NCBI RefSeq assembly: GCF_003634775.1
Contig: NZ_RBXB01000001.1
Span: 310,001 to 374,000, forward strand
Source: Chryseobacterium defluvii
Lineage (GTDB): Bacteria > Bacteroidota > Bacteroidia > Flavobacteriales > Weeksellaceae
Length of the DNA: 64,000 nt
Direction of reading: 5' to 3'
Positions 15,944-25,100 of this stretch are shown in pieces. The first letter of the stretch is position 1. Every line of letters begins with the position of its first letter. The notes under the pieces were generated by a model. The model worked only from the letters and a program-made list of their open reading frames with translations. It was not told where the DNA came from and did not search any database. Both the position numbers and the translations under genes were made by a program.

Positions 15944-16180
15944 ATGAAAATTATTGTTGAAAGGTTGGGTAATTATGCAAGTATAGAAAATTTAGAAGTC
16001 ATATCTGATTCTAATTGGTTGAAAACTGAAATCAAAGATATTATTGAAATATTTCGCTTTGAAGAATCTTCGGGCCTTAATAAAATGCAGCTTATATTAA
16101 CTGAAATAAATAAAAAAGAACTATATAATGTTAAAACAATAGGTTTTGATCAGAATGAAGATAAAACAATATTCTACTAA
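15944..16180 (+). CDS. Small acidic protein directly after the MuF effector gene
   Basis: 78 residues, mildly acidic (14 acidic against 10 basic), mixed strands and helix, no membrane segment. It begins one base after the MuF stop and is followed by the end of the opposite-strand cassette. That position and size match immunity proteins of MuF-type toxins; the immunity role is inferred from placement only. It could also be a chaperone or unrelated. Confidence 0.6.
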   Translation: MKIIVERLGNYASIENLEVISDSNWLKTEIKDIIEIFRFEESSGLNKMQLILTEINKKELYNVKTIGFDQNEDKTIFY

Positions 16181-16199
16181 CTAAAGATTGGGTGATGAG

Positions 16200-16358
16200 T
16201 TAAATTATTGTGAATTCATTTTTGGGAGCAAAGTATTCTTTTCCATTATCATTATCAAGTTTAATAATCCACCTAATATAGGGGTGAAATTGACTATAAT
16301 AAGGTATTTCCCTAACAAAAACGCCCTCTAATCCAGTAATAATGTGTTTTAGTTTCAT
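16200..16358 (-). CDS. Small phage protein (52 aa)
   Basis: Reading frame from ATG at 16358 to TAA at 16200, start six bases after the preceding minus-strand stop (16365). It begins MKLKHIITGLEGVFVRE, with a Tyr-Tyr-Ser and aromatic Trp, and looks soluble. Its placement as the last gene of the three-gene minus-strand cassette supports it; function unknown. Confidence 0.62.
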   Translation of the reverse strand: MKLKHIITGLEGVFVREIPYYSQFHPYIRWIIKLDNDNGKEYFAPKNEFTII

Positions 16359-16364
16359 GGTGCT

Positions 16365-16769
16365 TTACTTTAGTTCTTCACCGATCAAATCAAAATAAAT
16401 GTTTTGGAGCTGATGGACATATTTTAACCCATATTTATCACCTACAATGTATATTTGTACGCTTTCATCGTAAGCCGGCCCGATATGCACCAAATAAACT
16501 ACACTGTTAAGATGCATGAATATTAAATCATGTTTTTGATATAGTTGATAGTTTTCAAATTCGTCAGAGTCAATATATGGAATATTAATTCTATCAAAAC
16601 CAGTATTTAACAACCATTCTTCAGATATTGGAATTGGTTCGATTGAAAATTCTTTTTGTAATTCTTCACATTCAACTAGATACAATAAGCTTCTAGCATT
16701 TATTTCGTATGTTGTTTTATTTAATTTATCACGAGTATAATTACCTATTCTAAGTTCTTTTGCATTCAT
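16365..16769 (-). CDS. Conserved Bacteroidota phage accessory protein (134 aa)
   Basis: Begins MNAKELRIGNYTR and ends with the LKYVHQLQNIYFDLIGEEL element, the ending I recall from a common hypothetical family of Bacteroidota phages. The middle contains IPISEEWLLNTGF, also family-typical. It has no membrane segment. Transcribed against the late operon with neighbours on both sides, it is probably part of an accessory cassette. Function not known. Confidence 0.78.
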   Translation of the reverse strand: MNAKELRIGNYTRDKLNKTTYEINARSLLYLVECEELQKEFSIEPIPISEEWLLNTGFDRINIPYIDSDEFENYQLYQKHDLIFMHLNSVVYLVHIGPAYDESVQIYIVGDKYGLKYVHQLQNIYFDLIGEELK

Positions 16770-16781
16770 TGTTTATTAGAA

Positions 16782-16991
16782 TTAATTCATATTTTCTTTT
16801 TTTATAACACATTTCTTTGTTCCGAATGATTCACCTACACTAAGGCTTTTCTGGTAAATAGTTTGTTTTGCATATCCTATAACAGTACTATCAAATCTAT
16901 TAAAAATTGATGAAATAGTGCTAAAGAAATATTCGGTTTTCCCTTCAACAGGTTCAAAAAATCTTATAAAGTATATCGTTTTTGATTTCAT
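16782..16991 (-). CDS. Accessory phage protein (69 aa), first of minus-strand cassette
   Basis: 69 residues, starting at 16991 facing left, in a cassette of three genes separated by 12 and 6 bases. A strand-rich start (SKTIYFIRFFEP) with Lys-rich C-terminus; no known domain is recognised. Being first behind the promoter near 17084, it may be the regulator or the main product of the cassette. Confidence 0.65.
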   Translation of the reverse strand: MKSKTIYFIRFFEPVEGKTEYFFSTISSIFNRFDSTVIGYAKQTIYQKSLSVGESFGTKKCVIKKENMN

Positions 16992-17083
16992 GAAAAAGTT
17001 ATTAATAATTTTTGATATAAAATATTGATCTTGAATTTATTCATTGAATAAAAATTATGAAGTTTATTTATATAATCCCATTA

Positions 17084-17118
17084 CAAATATAAATAATTTT
17101 ACCTCCATTGGAGGTAAA
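17084..17118 (-). promoter_or_regulatory. Cassette promoter with palindromic operator
   Basis: On the minus strand a TATATTTG -7 element lies at 17091-17084, and a perfect palindrome TTTACCTCC/GGAGGTAAA with a 3-base loop (17098-17118) covers the -33 zone. No TTG -33 is present. This suggests control by a dimeric regulator. The same palindrome lies 36 bases upstream of the scaffold gene on the + strand, so it might affect both directions. Confidence 0.58.
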
Positions 17119-17153
17119 TTAAATCATAATTTTATGAAAAATTTTTTATCATT

Positions 17154-17786
17154 ATGATTAACCCAACTGTAAAAAAGTTCTTCCTTAAAAATGGGCTTTC
17201 TACAAAGGCTTTGCAGGTATTATCTGATACTGTTATGGGTTCTCTTGAAGAAAACGCAACAGAAGAGGATATAAATGAAAAGTGTAAGCTATTTGAACCG
17301 CTTGCAAAGACATTCCAGTCTGAAGCAGATTCCAGAGTTCAGGCAGCTTTGAAAAAGAAAGAACAAGAAGGAAATGACAATGATGATGATGGGGCTGACG
17401 AACACGAGCCAGAACCAGCATCAGGGAAACCATCTAAAAAAGCAAAAGCCGACCCTTTGCTTGCAGCAATCGAAAATCTTACAAAAACTGTTCAGGGAAT
17501 TCAAACAGCACAAGCTGTAAAATCCAATAATGAAAAAGTAATTGAAGGATTGAAAGGCTTAAAAATGTCCGAGCAGGAAATCGAATCTGTAATGATGGGT
17601 AGAAGCTTTGAAAAAGAAGAGGAAATAGAAGAATTCATCGCAAAACAAGGTGAATTATATTCTCAAATTACACAAAGTAGAACCGAAGCGGCTGCCGGAG
17701 AAGGTTATAAGCCTGTTACTTCAGTTGGAAATCAAACATCTGCTCAAAAGAAGTCTGATATTGAAGAGTTCAATAAAGCCTTTTAG
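17154..17786 (+). CDS. Probable capsid scaffolding protein
   Basis: 210 residues, highly charged and helical, with an acidic low-complexity stretch (NDNDDDGADEHEPEPASG) near residues 73-90 and a Gln/Lys/Glu-rich C-terminus ending in DIEEFNKAF. Its place just before the decoration and capsid genes, and this composition, match scaffold proteins. It likely directs procapsid assembly with the portal and is removed afterwards. No protease domain is fused. Confidence 0.75.
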   Translation: MINPTVKKFFLKNGLSTKALQVLSDTVMGSLEENATEEDINEKCKLFEPLAKTFQSEADSRVQAALKKKEQEGNDNDDDGADEHEPEPASGKPSKKAKADPLLAAIENLTKTVQGIQTAQAVKSNNEKVIEGLKGLKMSEQEIESVMMGRSFEKEEEIEEFIAKQGELYSQITQSRTEAAAGEGYKPVTSVGNQTSAQKKSDIEEFNKAF

Positions 17787-17813
17787 AGCAAATAATCTAT
17801 TAACAATAACAAA

Positions 17814-18185
17814 ATGGGATATTTAGAACCAACTTCAACACAAGGATCAAGAACGGTCCCTATTTTCCAAAAAGTATTGGAAATGGCCAGAGGTGGTTTT
17901 ACTTTGGATGCAACCGGGCTAACTGTAGGAGAAACAATTCCCGCAGGAACCCCGATGGTATTTGATGAAGAAACCAGAAAGGCTAAAAAAGCAACCTTAA
18001 CAGGTACAGCTCCGAACGAAACATCAGATGCAAAAGGTCTTTTGTATACTGACGTTAAGATTGAAGCGAATGCGCCTGTAGACGTAGTTCTGAGAGGAAC
18101 TGTATATGCACGTAGAGTAACACCGGAAATTGAAGATGCTCATAAAAAAGCATTGCCACTGATCATTTTCTCAGAATCTCGTTAA
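17814..18185 (+). CDS. Head decoration protein
   Basis: 123 residues, rich in Gly, Thr and Pro, with the pattern DATGLTVGETIPAGTPMVFD, a loop typical of small capsid decoration or head-fibre proteins of this phage group, and a VYARRVTPEI strand near the end. It sits between scaffold and major capsid genes. Likely binds the outer capsid surface. Less certain alternative: a small structural protein of the head. Confidence 0.75.
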   Translation: MGYLEPTSTQGSRTVPIFQKVLEMARGGFTLDATGLTVGETIPAGTPMVFDEETRKAKKATLTGTAPNETSDAKGLLYTDVKIEANAPVDVVLRGTVYARRVTPEIEDAHKKALPLIIFSESR

Positions 18186-18204
18186 TCCCTAAAAATTAAA
18201 CAAA

Positions 18205-19314
18205 ATGGCAAAAGAAATAACCGTTTTCGGTAGTGTAGCAGATGCTGACACACTACAAATGATGATCGATACGAGATTAGAGAAATTCAACACTCCGTGG
18301 TATATTCAATATTTCGATTTTGCACTTCCACAAATCTCGTTAACATATAGCTCAGTACTTGGAAATTCTGTAATTACTCCTGCTGCATCATATGTTACTC
18401 GTGATGGTGAAACTCCATTAAGAAGCCGTGAGACTTTGGAGGCAATGAATGGTAAAATACCACCAATCAAAGTGATGCGTGATCTTGATGAAGAACAATA
18501 TAGAAATTATAAGGTTCTTCAAGAAATGAAAGGTATCAAGGATCAGGAGAAAAAGAATCAGGCCTTAAAGCTTATCTGGGATGATATGAAATATGTTACT
18601 GAAGCAGTTGATAAGAGAATTGACTTAACAGTTGCTCAGGCTATTTCTACAGGTAAGATCACCATCACAAAAGATAATAATCCGGATGGTATTGTTGTCG
18701 GAGATATTGATCTTAAGATGCCCGCAGCCAATAAGGTAAACGCTATTGAGAATTGGAGTGACGCAACAAATTCAAAACCGATCACAGATATCGTTAATCT
18801 AGTAAATTCTGCTTCAGACAAAGGTCTTTCCTTTGCGAAAATGCTGATTGATGGAGCGACATTGCTTCAATTTATGAAGTCTAAAGAGGTAAAAGATACT
18901 GTTGGAACTTTCTTTGGATTATCTGCAGCAGCGAGAAATTCTCAAACTGCTCCGTTGACAATTGATCGTATCAATGAGTATATGACGGCTGCAAAGCTTC
19001 CATTATTTGAGGTTACAGATATTAGAGTTCCGGTAGAAAAAGATGGTACACCTACAATTATCAAGCCTTTCGAGGGTTCTAATATTGCCTTTATTCCTGA
19101 TGGTAAATTAGGTGAGATAAAGAATGCTCTTGCGATGGAAGAAATGGAGCCGGTAAACAATGTTATTTACGCTAAAAAGGGTAGAACATTGATTTCTAAA
19201 TGGAACCAGAATGAACCTTTCAAAGAGTGGACTAAAGCTGAGCTTAATGCCTTCCCGGTTGTTAATACAATCAAGTACATCTACTTGTTATCTACTACTA
19301 AAGCATTTGCATAA
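18205..19314 (+). CDS. Major capsid protein
   Basis: 369 residues. N-terminal arm followed by a YIQYFDFALPQI segment, a conserved TRDGETPLRSRETLEA loop, an alpha/beta core and the C-terminal NTIKYIYLLSTTKAF. Length, position after scaffold and decoration, and strong protein-like codons support the HK97-fold major capsid protein of Bacteroidota siphoviruses. The next gene follows after 2 bases. No N-terminal protease or delta domain is visible. Confidence 0.85.
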   Translation: MAKEITVFGSVADADTLQMMIDTRLEKFNTPWYIQYFDFALPQISLTYSSVLGNSVITPAASYVTRDGETPLRSRETLEAMNGKIPPIKVMRDLDEEQYRNYKVLQEMKGIKDQEKKNQALKLIWDDMKYVTEAVDKRIDLTVAQAISTGKITITKDNNPDGIVVGDIDLKMPAANKVNAIENWSDATNSKPITDIVNLVNSASDKGLSFAKMLIDGATLLQFMKSKEVKDTVGTFFGLSAAARNSQTAPLTIDRINEYMTAAKLPLFEVTDIRVPVEKDGTPTIIKPFEGSNIAFIPDGKLGEIKNALAMEEMEPVNNVIYAKKGRTLISKWNQNEPFKEWTKAELNAFPVVNTIKYIYLLSTTKAFA

Positions 19315-19316
19315 TC

Positions 19317-19643
19317 ATGGCAGTAACGAATAAGGACTATTTCCAAAGTAAGTTGAGACGTTTGTCTATCACTATGAGTGATGAAGATCTCGACGTGTTT
19401 TTTGCTTCAAAGCAAATTACAGAATCTGGCGATCTTGATAAACCAGACCAAATGGATATAGCTTTTACAGAAATAGTCCTTGAGTTACTTGTTAAGCCTG
19501 ACATTTCAGAAGACAGCTATTCTGTAAAATGGGATCGAAAAGCATTAGAGACATGGTATTCGATCGAGTGTTCAAGACTTGGAATTCCAAATCTAATTAC
19601 CCAGGGAAAAGATGAAGTAAAAGACATAAGCTTTTTAGCGTAA
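19317..19643 (+). CDS. Head-tail connector (adaptor) protein
   Basis: 108 residues, helical, with ETWYSIECSRLGIPNLI and an acidic KDEVKDI tail. It starts directly after the capsid gene and ends one base into the next gene. Size and position match connector proteins that sit under the portal. Assignment rests mainly on gene order. Confidence 0.6.
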   Translation: MAVTNKDYFQSKLRRLSITMSDEDLDVFFASKQITESGDLDKPDQMDIAFTEIVLELLVKPDISEDSYSVKWDRKALETWYSIECSRLGIPNLITQGKDEVKDISFLA

Positions 19644-19960
19644 TGCAATATCCGTACGATCTTTTTGTGTTGAAAATAACCGGTGGGGGAATTGATCCTG
19701 AAACCGGATATCCTATACCATCTACTGAAAATTGGGTTTACCACTCTAAATGTAGAGATGAAGTAGCCGTACAGCAAGGTGTTATTTTCACAGAAAGCGG
19801 AGAAATGACAAATTATTCTTCAAAAGTTGTAATGCCCTTAGGGACACCAATAATAGAGGCAAACAGCAAAATTGAAGTAAGAAAAGGTGATTTCGTACGA
19901 ACTACCGGAAAAGTATTAAGATTCGTTGAAGCTCAATTGCATTGCAGATTATGGGTATAG
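19643..19960 (+). CDS. Head-tail stopper/adaptor protein
   Basis: 105 residues, strand-rich with a DPETGYPIPS loop and a KVLRFVEAQLHCRLWV ending. In gene order it follows the connector and precedes the HK97 gp10-like protein, the usual place of the stopper protein closing the portal channel. Function inferred from order and fold style. Confidence 0.6.
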   Translation: MQYPYDLFVLKITGGGIDPETGYPIPSTENWVYHSKCRDEVAVQQGVIFTESGEMTNYSSKVVMPLGTPIIEANSKIEVRKGDFVRTTGKVLRFVEAQLHCRLWV

Positions 19961-20421
19961 AACCAAGAATAAACATGGCCCAGATTAATTCCTATTTACA
20001 GGAGAGAATTGAAACTTTGGATCAGCTAATGATCAGAAATCTTAATTATCTGGGAATGGAGTGCGTAAATCTTGCAAAAAACCTAGATACATATCAGGAT
20101 CAAACCGGTAATCTTAGAAACTCAATAGGCTATGTAGTGGTAAAGCATGGAAATATTATTAATTCAATTTTTACTGGTGGAACATCGGGCCCAAAACAAT
20201 CAGAGGAATCTGGTGAAAAAATAGGAGAAGATTATGCTAAAGAACTTGCAAAAGACTTTGGAAACGGATATGCGGTAATTGTCGTTGCTGGAATGGATTA
20301 TGCGAGCTATGTAGAAGATGTAAACCATCTCGACGTTCTAAATCCAGCCAAAAACCTTGCGACATCCCGTATTAATCAAATAGCACAAAGCATAGTAAAT
20401 ACAATGAGAAGAAGATCATGA
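19951..20421 (+). CDS. Tail-completion (HK97 gp10-like) protein
   Basis: 156 residues from ATG 19951 (a second ATG is at 19975). Family features: an N-terminal helix, a TYQDQTGNLRNSIGYVVVKH loop and the conserved GYAVIVVAGMDYASYVE strand-loop, both typical of gp10-like neck/tail proteins. It overlaps the preceding gene by 10 bases and the next by 4, consistent with the operon. Confidence 0.8.
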   Translation: MGIEPRINMAQINSYLQERIETLDQLMIRNLNYLGMECVNLAKNLDTYQDQTGNLRNSIGYVVVKHGNIINSIFTGGTSGPKQSEESGEKIGEDYAKELAKDFGNGYAVIVVAGMDYASYVEDVNHLDVLNPAKNLATSRINQIAQSIVNTMRRRS

Positions 20422-20819
20422 TCACAACGTTTGAACTAAAGACAATTGTTTACAATATTGTAAAGTCCAGTAATATTAAATCTATCATTAATGGCGACGT
20501 TTTTATAGACAATAGGTTATTTGACTCCAAAAAATCAGATATAGTGATAGGATCTCTTCAGGTTGAAAACACTGTTTTACAGCCATCAGTTGTGTTAATA
20601 AACATTTATGCACCTGACATCCAGTCTGGAACAAGTTATTTACCTGATTCAGCTCTCCTAAATAATGCTACAAAGCTCCTTATTCCATTAGTAAAAGAAA
20701 TTTACATAGAAGCAAAAAAAACAAATCTGGAAATAGAATATCAGCGTGATTATAAAGTGGATGGTAAAAATGAACATGTTTCTGTTATCAGATTACAAAC
20801 TCGAACTATAAATAATTAA
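20418..20819 (+). CDS. Tail terminator or connector-type protein
   Basis: 133 residues, beta-rich, starting with an ATGA overlap. It lies between the gp10-like gene and the tail tube gene, where the tail terminator is normally encoded, and carries LKTIVYNIVKSSN at the start. Homology is not directly recognised, so the role is from gene order. Confidence 0.6.
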   Translation: MITTFELKTIVYNIVKSSNIKSIINGDVFIDNRLFDSKKSDIVIGSLQVENTVLQPSVVLINIYAPDIQSGTSYLPDSALLNNATKLLIPLVKEIYIEAKKTNLEIEYQRDYKVDGKNEHVSVIRLQTRTINN

Positions 20820-20830
20820 ACAAAAATAAA

Positions 20831-21337
20831 ATGGCATTTACATTTGGTATTACAAGACTTCTTTCCGGGGCAATTGCAGCGGATGGGGGAATGGGAACAA
20901 CCCTAACGGAACATGATGAAACCCTAAAGGGGACAGCTGTTCTGGAAACAACTGATGAAACAATCAACTGGATTGAAACCGAAGAAAAAGGAAAAAGAAT
21001 AGCAATAGGACAAAACGATGCTGAAACAACTTTGACATTTGAGGTCGCAAATCCGTCATTAGAGACACAAGCTTATTACGCGGGAGGTGAAGTAGTAACG
21101 GATCCCGTAACAACTAAGAAAAGCTATTCTCCACCAATGGTTAAAGAAGTGATTGAAAAATCATTCACGGTAGAAACCAAAGCCGGATATGATATTGACA
21201 TTGTAAACGGAAAGGTACTGGCAACCCCACTTGGCGGAACTATTGGGACTGAAAATGTTTTAACAATGAAAGTTGTTGTAACTGTTCAGGCTCCTACAAA
21301 AGCTGGTGTGGAGGCAATGACATACAGAGAAAAATAA
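20831..21337 (+). CDS. Major tail (tube) protein
   Basis: 168 residues, Thr/Glu/Ala-rich beta protein with the phage tail-tube pattern LSGAIAADGGMGTTLTEHD and a strong start. It follows the neck genes and is followed by a terminator at 21361, as expected for the most abundant tail product. It forms the tube that surrounds the tape measure. Confidence 0.82.
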   Translation: MAFTFGITRLLSGAIAADGGMGTTLTEHDETLKGTAVLETTDETINWIETEEKGKRIAIGQNDAETTLTFEVANPSLETQAYYAGGEVVTDPVTTKKSYSPPMVKEVIEKSFTVETKAGYDIDIVNGKVLATPLGGTIGTENVLTMKVVVTVQAPTKAGVEAMTYREK

Positions 21338-21360
21338 ACCAACTGAAATTAAACTAAATG

Positions 21361-21394
21361 AAACCACCTTCTTTTGTTAGTGGGTGGTTTTTTT
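21361..21394 (+). terminator. Terminator after tail-tube gene
   Basis: AAACCACC pairs with GGTGGTTT (21383-21390) around a 14-base loop, followed by four T. It lies between the tail tube gene and the tail chaperone genes, so it probably reduces downstream transcription relative to tube protein. Confidence 0.8.
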
Positions 21395-21400
21395 GAAAAT

Positions 21401-21931
21401 ATGGAAAATCCGGATGAAATATTCAATGAATTCTTAAGAAATAATATTTCGAAAGAAGAAGCTGAAAAGAAAGAAGCTGATGAGCTAATACATAGAGGAT
21501 TCTATTTTGATATAGGAAAAAGAAAATGGGAAATAAAACCCTTAGTTTTTGGAACAATTTCCCACGCAAATAAGTACGCACTCGATCTAAAAATTAACCT
21601 GTTGAGTGATGATAATTCATCGGTTTTTAAGGAGATCGAAAAAAACATTAAACCTTTGATGTCCTTTATTGCAGTATGTATTCTTCATCACAAATGGAAA
21701 ATTAAGCTTTTCACAAGAATTCTTTCGGTATACTTGAAATGGAAACTGGATCCTTCTAAAGCTCTAAAAATCTGCGTGGCAATATTGCAGATGTACGACA
21801 TTAAAAATTTTACTACCTCTATCAGTCTGATAGGACAAATGACGATAACGAAACCGAATCCGAAAAGTCCGAAGGAGACAAGTCTGGTAGATGGGAAAAC
21901 ACAGGTCTCCAGTCTATCTTCGGAACCTTAG
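21401..21931 (+). CDS. Tail assembly chaperone (G-type)
   Basis: 176 residues from ATG 21401, chosen because upstream in-frame codons overlap the terminator. A helical protein with Lys/Arg-rich middle and ending KETSLVDGKTQVSSLSSEP. It is followed by a second short gene 9 bases later, in the -1 frame, just before the tape measure gene, the standard position of the G/GT pair that helps assemble tails around tape measure. It contains a slippery heptamer at 21805. Confidence 0.75.
   Translation: MENPDEIFNEFLRNNISKEEAEKKEADELIHRGFYFDIGKRKWEIKPLVFGTISHANKYALDLKINLLSDDNSSVFKEIEKNIKPLMSFIAVCILHHKWKIKLFTRILSVYLKWKLDPSKALKICVAILQMYDIKNFTTSISLIGQMTITKPNPKSPKETSLVDGKTQVSSLSSEP
21805..21811 (+). promoter_or_regulatory. 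Candidate -1 ribosomal slippery heptamer (A AAT TTT)
   Basis: The heptamer AAATTTT is in correct phase for -1 slippage: the zero frame reads AAT TTT. It lies immediately after a TAA in the -1 frame ending at 21804, so slipped ribosomes enter an open frame from 21805 to the stop at 22149 that runs into the second chaperone gene. Confidence 0.5.
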
Positions 21932-21939
21932 GTTTCGCA

Positions 21940-22149
21940 ATGAAGACTTTGAAAATTTCCTACAAAGAATTAATGTGGGAAATACCATGGCCGGTCCTTC
22001 TAAGAATGCTTTATGACCTGCCAAATCAAAAATATAAAGAAAAAAACGAAGACGAAAGTCAAGACAAAGATATCAAAGAGCTAAGCCCTCAAACTTCAAC
22101 GGACTTTGCTCAATACATTCAAAAGATTAACCAGCAGAATAAAAAATGA
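21940..22149 (+). CDS. Tail assembly chaperone, T-type part
   Basis: 69 residues from ATG 21940; the frame is open back to 21805. Upstream, residues GLQSIFGTLGFAM read like real protein, which supports production as a G-T fusion by -1 frameshift. It begins MKTLKISYKELMWEIPWPVL and ends acidic. It overlaps the tape measure start by 4 bases. Function: connecting chaperone to tape measure. Confidence 0.65.
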   Translation: MKTLKISYKELMWEIPWPVLLRMLYDLPNQKYKEKNEDESQDKDIKELSPQTSTDFAQYIQKINQQNKK

Positions 22150-25100
22150 ACCAAGGAGCCCTACATTTTGATGCCCTTTTAACAGTCAATAATTTTGACA
22201 GGGGTATTGACCGTATAAAAAATGGTATAAAAGAAGTATCGGGTGTAGCTCAAAAAGAAACCCAGGTAATGGATGGCTATTTCCGGAATCTTGGTACAGC
22301 AATAGGAGGGTATTTTACAGCTCAATCATTATTTTCATTTACAAAAGAACTTATCAATGTAAGAGGTGAATTCCAAAAAACGGAGATTGCATTCTCAACA
22401 ATGTTAGGAAGTTCCGATAAAGCAAAAAAGCTTATGGAACAAATGGTTGATTTAGCTGCAAAAACTCCATTTTCTCTACAGGATGTATCATCAGGAGCCA
22501 AACAATTACTAGCCTTCCAAGTCCCAGCAAAAGATATTGTAGATACTTTAACAAGATTGGGAAATATAGCGGCTGGGCTTAATGTTCCATTGGAAAGAAT
22601 CAATCTTATATATGGACAAGTAAAAGCTAAAAATAAGTTAATGGGTCAGGAGCTTCTTCAATTTACTGAAGCAGGTATCCCTATGTTAACTGAACTTGCT
22701 CTAAAGTTTGGAAAATCTGAATCTGAAATTTCAGATATGGTTTCTGCCGGTAAAATTGGCTTTAAAGATGTTCAGGATGTTTTATTCAAAATGACAAATG
22801 AAGGTGGAATGTTCTTCGAATTAATGGAAAAACAATCTGCCTCACTTTCTGGAAAAGTAGCGAATCTAGGTGATGCGTGGGATCAAATGTTGAATAAAAT
22901 AGGTCAGTCTAATGAAGGGTTTTTGTATGGGAGCATAGAACAGTTAACAATGTTGGTTGAGAGATATGATGCTGTAATTAATGCTGTACAAACCTTAATA
23001 GTTTCTTATGGAGCATACAAAGCGGCTATTATTGTTACAGCTGCAGCTCAATCTATGGCGAATAAGACTTTAGCCACTGAAATAGGATTACTTTCATTTT
23101 CTGAGAGAATGAAATTGGGTCGGGCTTTGATTACTCAAAAACAAACTGCTGCAACACTAGCCGAAGCACAAGCTGAAAAAGTATCGTTATCAACAAAATA
23201 TGCAACATTACAAGCAGAGATAAGTTCGCTTGCAGTTAAAAAACAAAAAGCGGTGGCCCTGGCAACTGAAAGAGCACAGGCTCTTGCAAATGCAAGGATT
23301 CAGTTATCAACTGCCCAAGCTGAACTTGCTTCAATAAGAACAACTGGAACAGCCCGCCAGATAAATATAGCCACTAGAAACGTAGAAAAGGCACAAAATA
23401 CTGTAATTGCAGCACAGGAATCTGCTGAAATTGCTAGAAAAGCAGCATTAACAACGGCATCTAAATTTTATAATACCCAGAAGGAGCTGGAAATTACAGC
23501 TACTGCATTGAACTCAGCTACTAAAAATGTTGAAACAGCATCCGAAGTTGCAAACACAGCTGCCAAAACCGCCAATACTATAGCTACACAAAGGTTGACT
23601 ATGGCCCAAGTTGCTAACACCATCGCTATGACTGCAGCGGCTAGAGCAGCGGCATTTCTAAACGCTACACTTTTTGCTAATCCTTATGCACTTGCCACAG
23701 CCTTAATAGCGGCTTTAGCTTTTGCCGTATATAAATATAGCACTGCACTTACGGTTGCTGAGGAATCACAAAACAGAATGAATGAAGATGCTAAAACCCA
23801 AATTGCAACAATAACAGAACAAGAATCTAAAATAAAGGCACTCACAAAAGTTATTGAAGATCAAACAGCTTCAGAAGATAAAAAGGCATCTGCAATAAAA
23901 CAAATTCACTCACTTACAAATGGGCGTTTAGATCAACTTGACTCTGAGGCTGTAAAAACAGGTAAAGCTACCGAAATGATAAAAGAATATATCGCAATGC
24001 TGAAGTTGGAAGCCGAAGCAAAAAGATATGTTAATGAGCTTGGCAGGCTTGATTCTGATATTGAAGATCTAAAAAACAATAAAGGCAAATTTGGTTTTGG
24101 GGATCTATGGGATGATTTTACGGATTTTGATAGTGATTTCCATTGGAGTCTTAAGAAGAGAAAAGAGGAAAGGGTTAATCGAATCGTAAAAGAGAAGGAA
24201 GATGAAAAAAAGTTATTACAAGAAAAATTAGATGCATTAGCTAAAAAGGGAATCAATATATCTGAAACTGAAATAAATGAAGGTGTAAAACCTTCTGGTC
24301 CTAATAAAGGTACACAAAGGTGGTATGAAGAAGAAATTAAAAGACTTCAGGAAGCAAATAAAGATCTAGTTCCTCAATCAAAAAAATGGATCCAAAATAT
24401 GTCTCTTATTGAGAAATATCAGGATTTACTTAGTAATAAAACAAAAAAAGACAATCGACAACTCGCCGAAGTTCTTCCGGAAGGGTCTATCAAAGAACTA
24501 CAAAGAAGGGCTCAACTATATTCTGATGCAATCGATGTTGCTGTAAATGGTCAAGTAAAATTAAGAAAGCTTGATAAATATGGAAATGACAAAGATAAAA
24601 GCGGTAATCCTTATTTGACAGGTGAAGTAATAAGTACCGAAGAGGCTTATAACCGTATAAGTGAAATTAATGACAAAATAGAATCACTTCGTTATAAGAC
24701 TTTTCAAGAAAGGATATCTGAGGCAGAAAGACAATGGAATAACTACTATAAAATGGTTGAGTTCTATGGTAAAGCATCTGCTGATGCTCAATATAAAGAT
24801 CTATTAAAAGGATCTCAAAATTACTTGGAACACCTGGAAAAAGAACTTGAGACTTTGGAGAAAAGGAAAAATGATGGAGGAATATTATCAAATCAGGAAA
24901 AAGCAAATATAATTTTCCTTAGAAAAGAAATAGATAATTTAAATGGTACTGAAACCCCTTTAGAAAATTTTAAGCGTGGTATTGACGATGCTATTAAGAC
25001 TATCCCTTCATTAATTGAACAATTGAAATTCCTGGAAGATCAACAAGATAAAGCATTTCAAAAAGAAGGTAATTCTGCTCCATTCCTTGAACAAAAAAAA

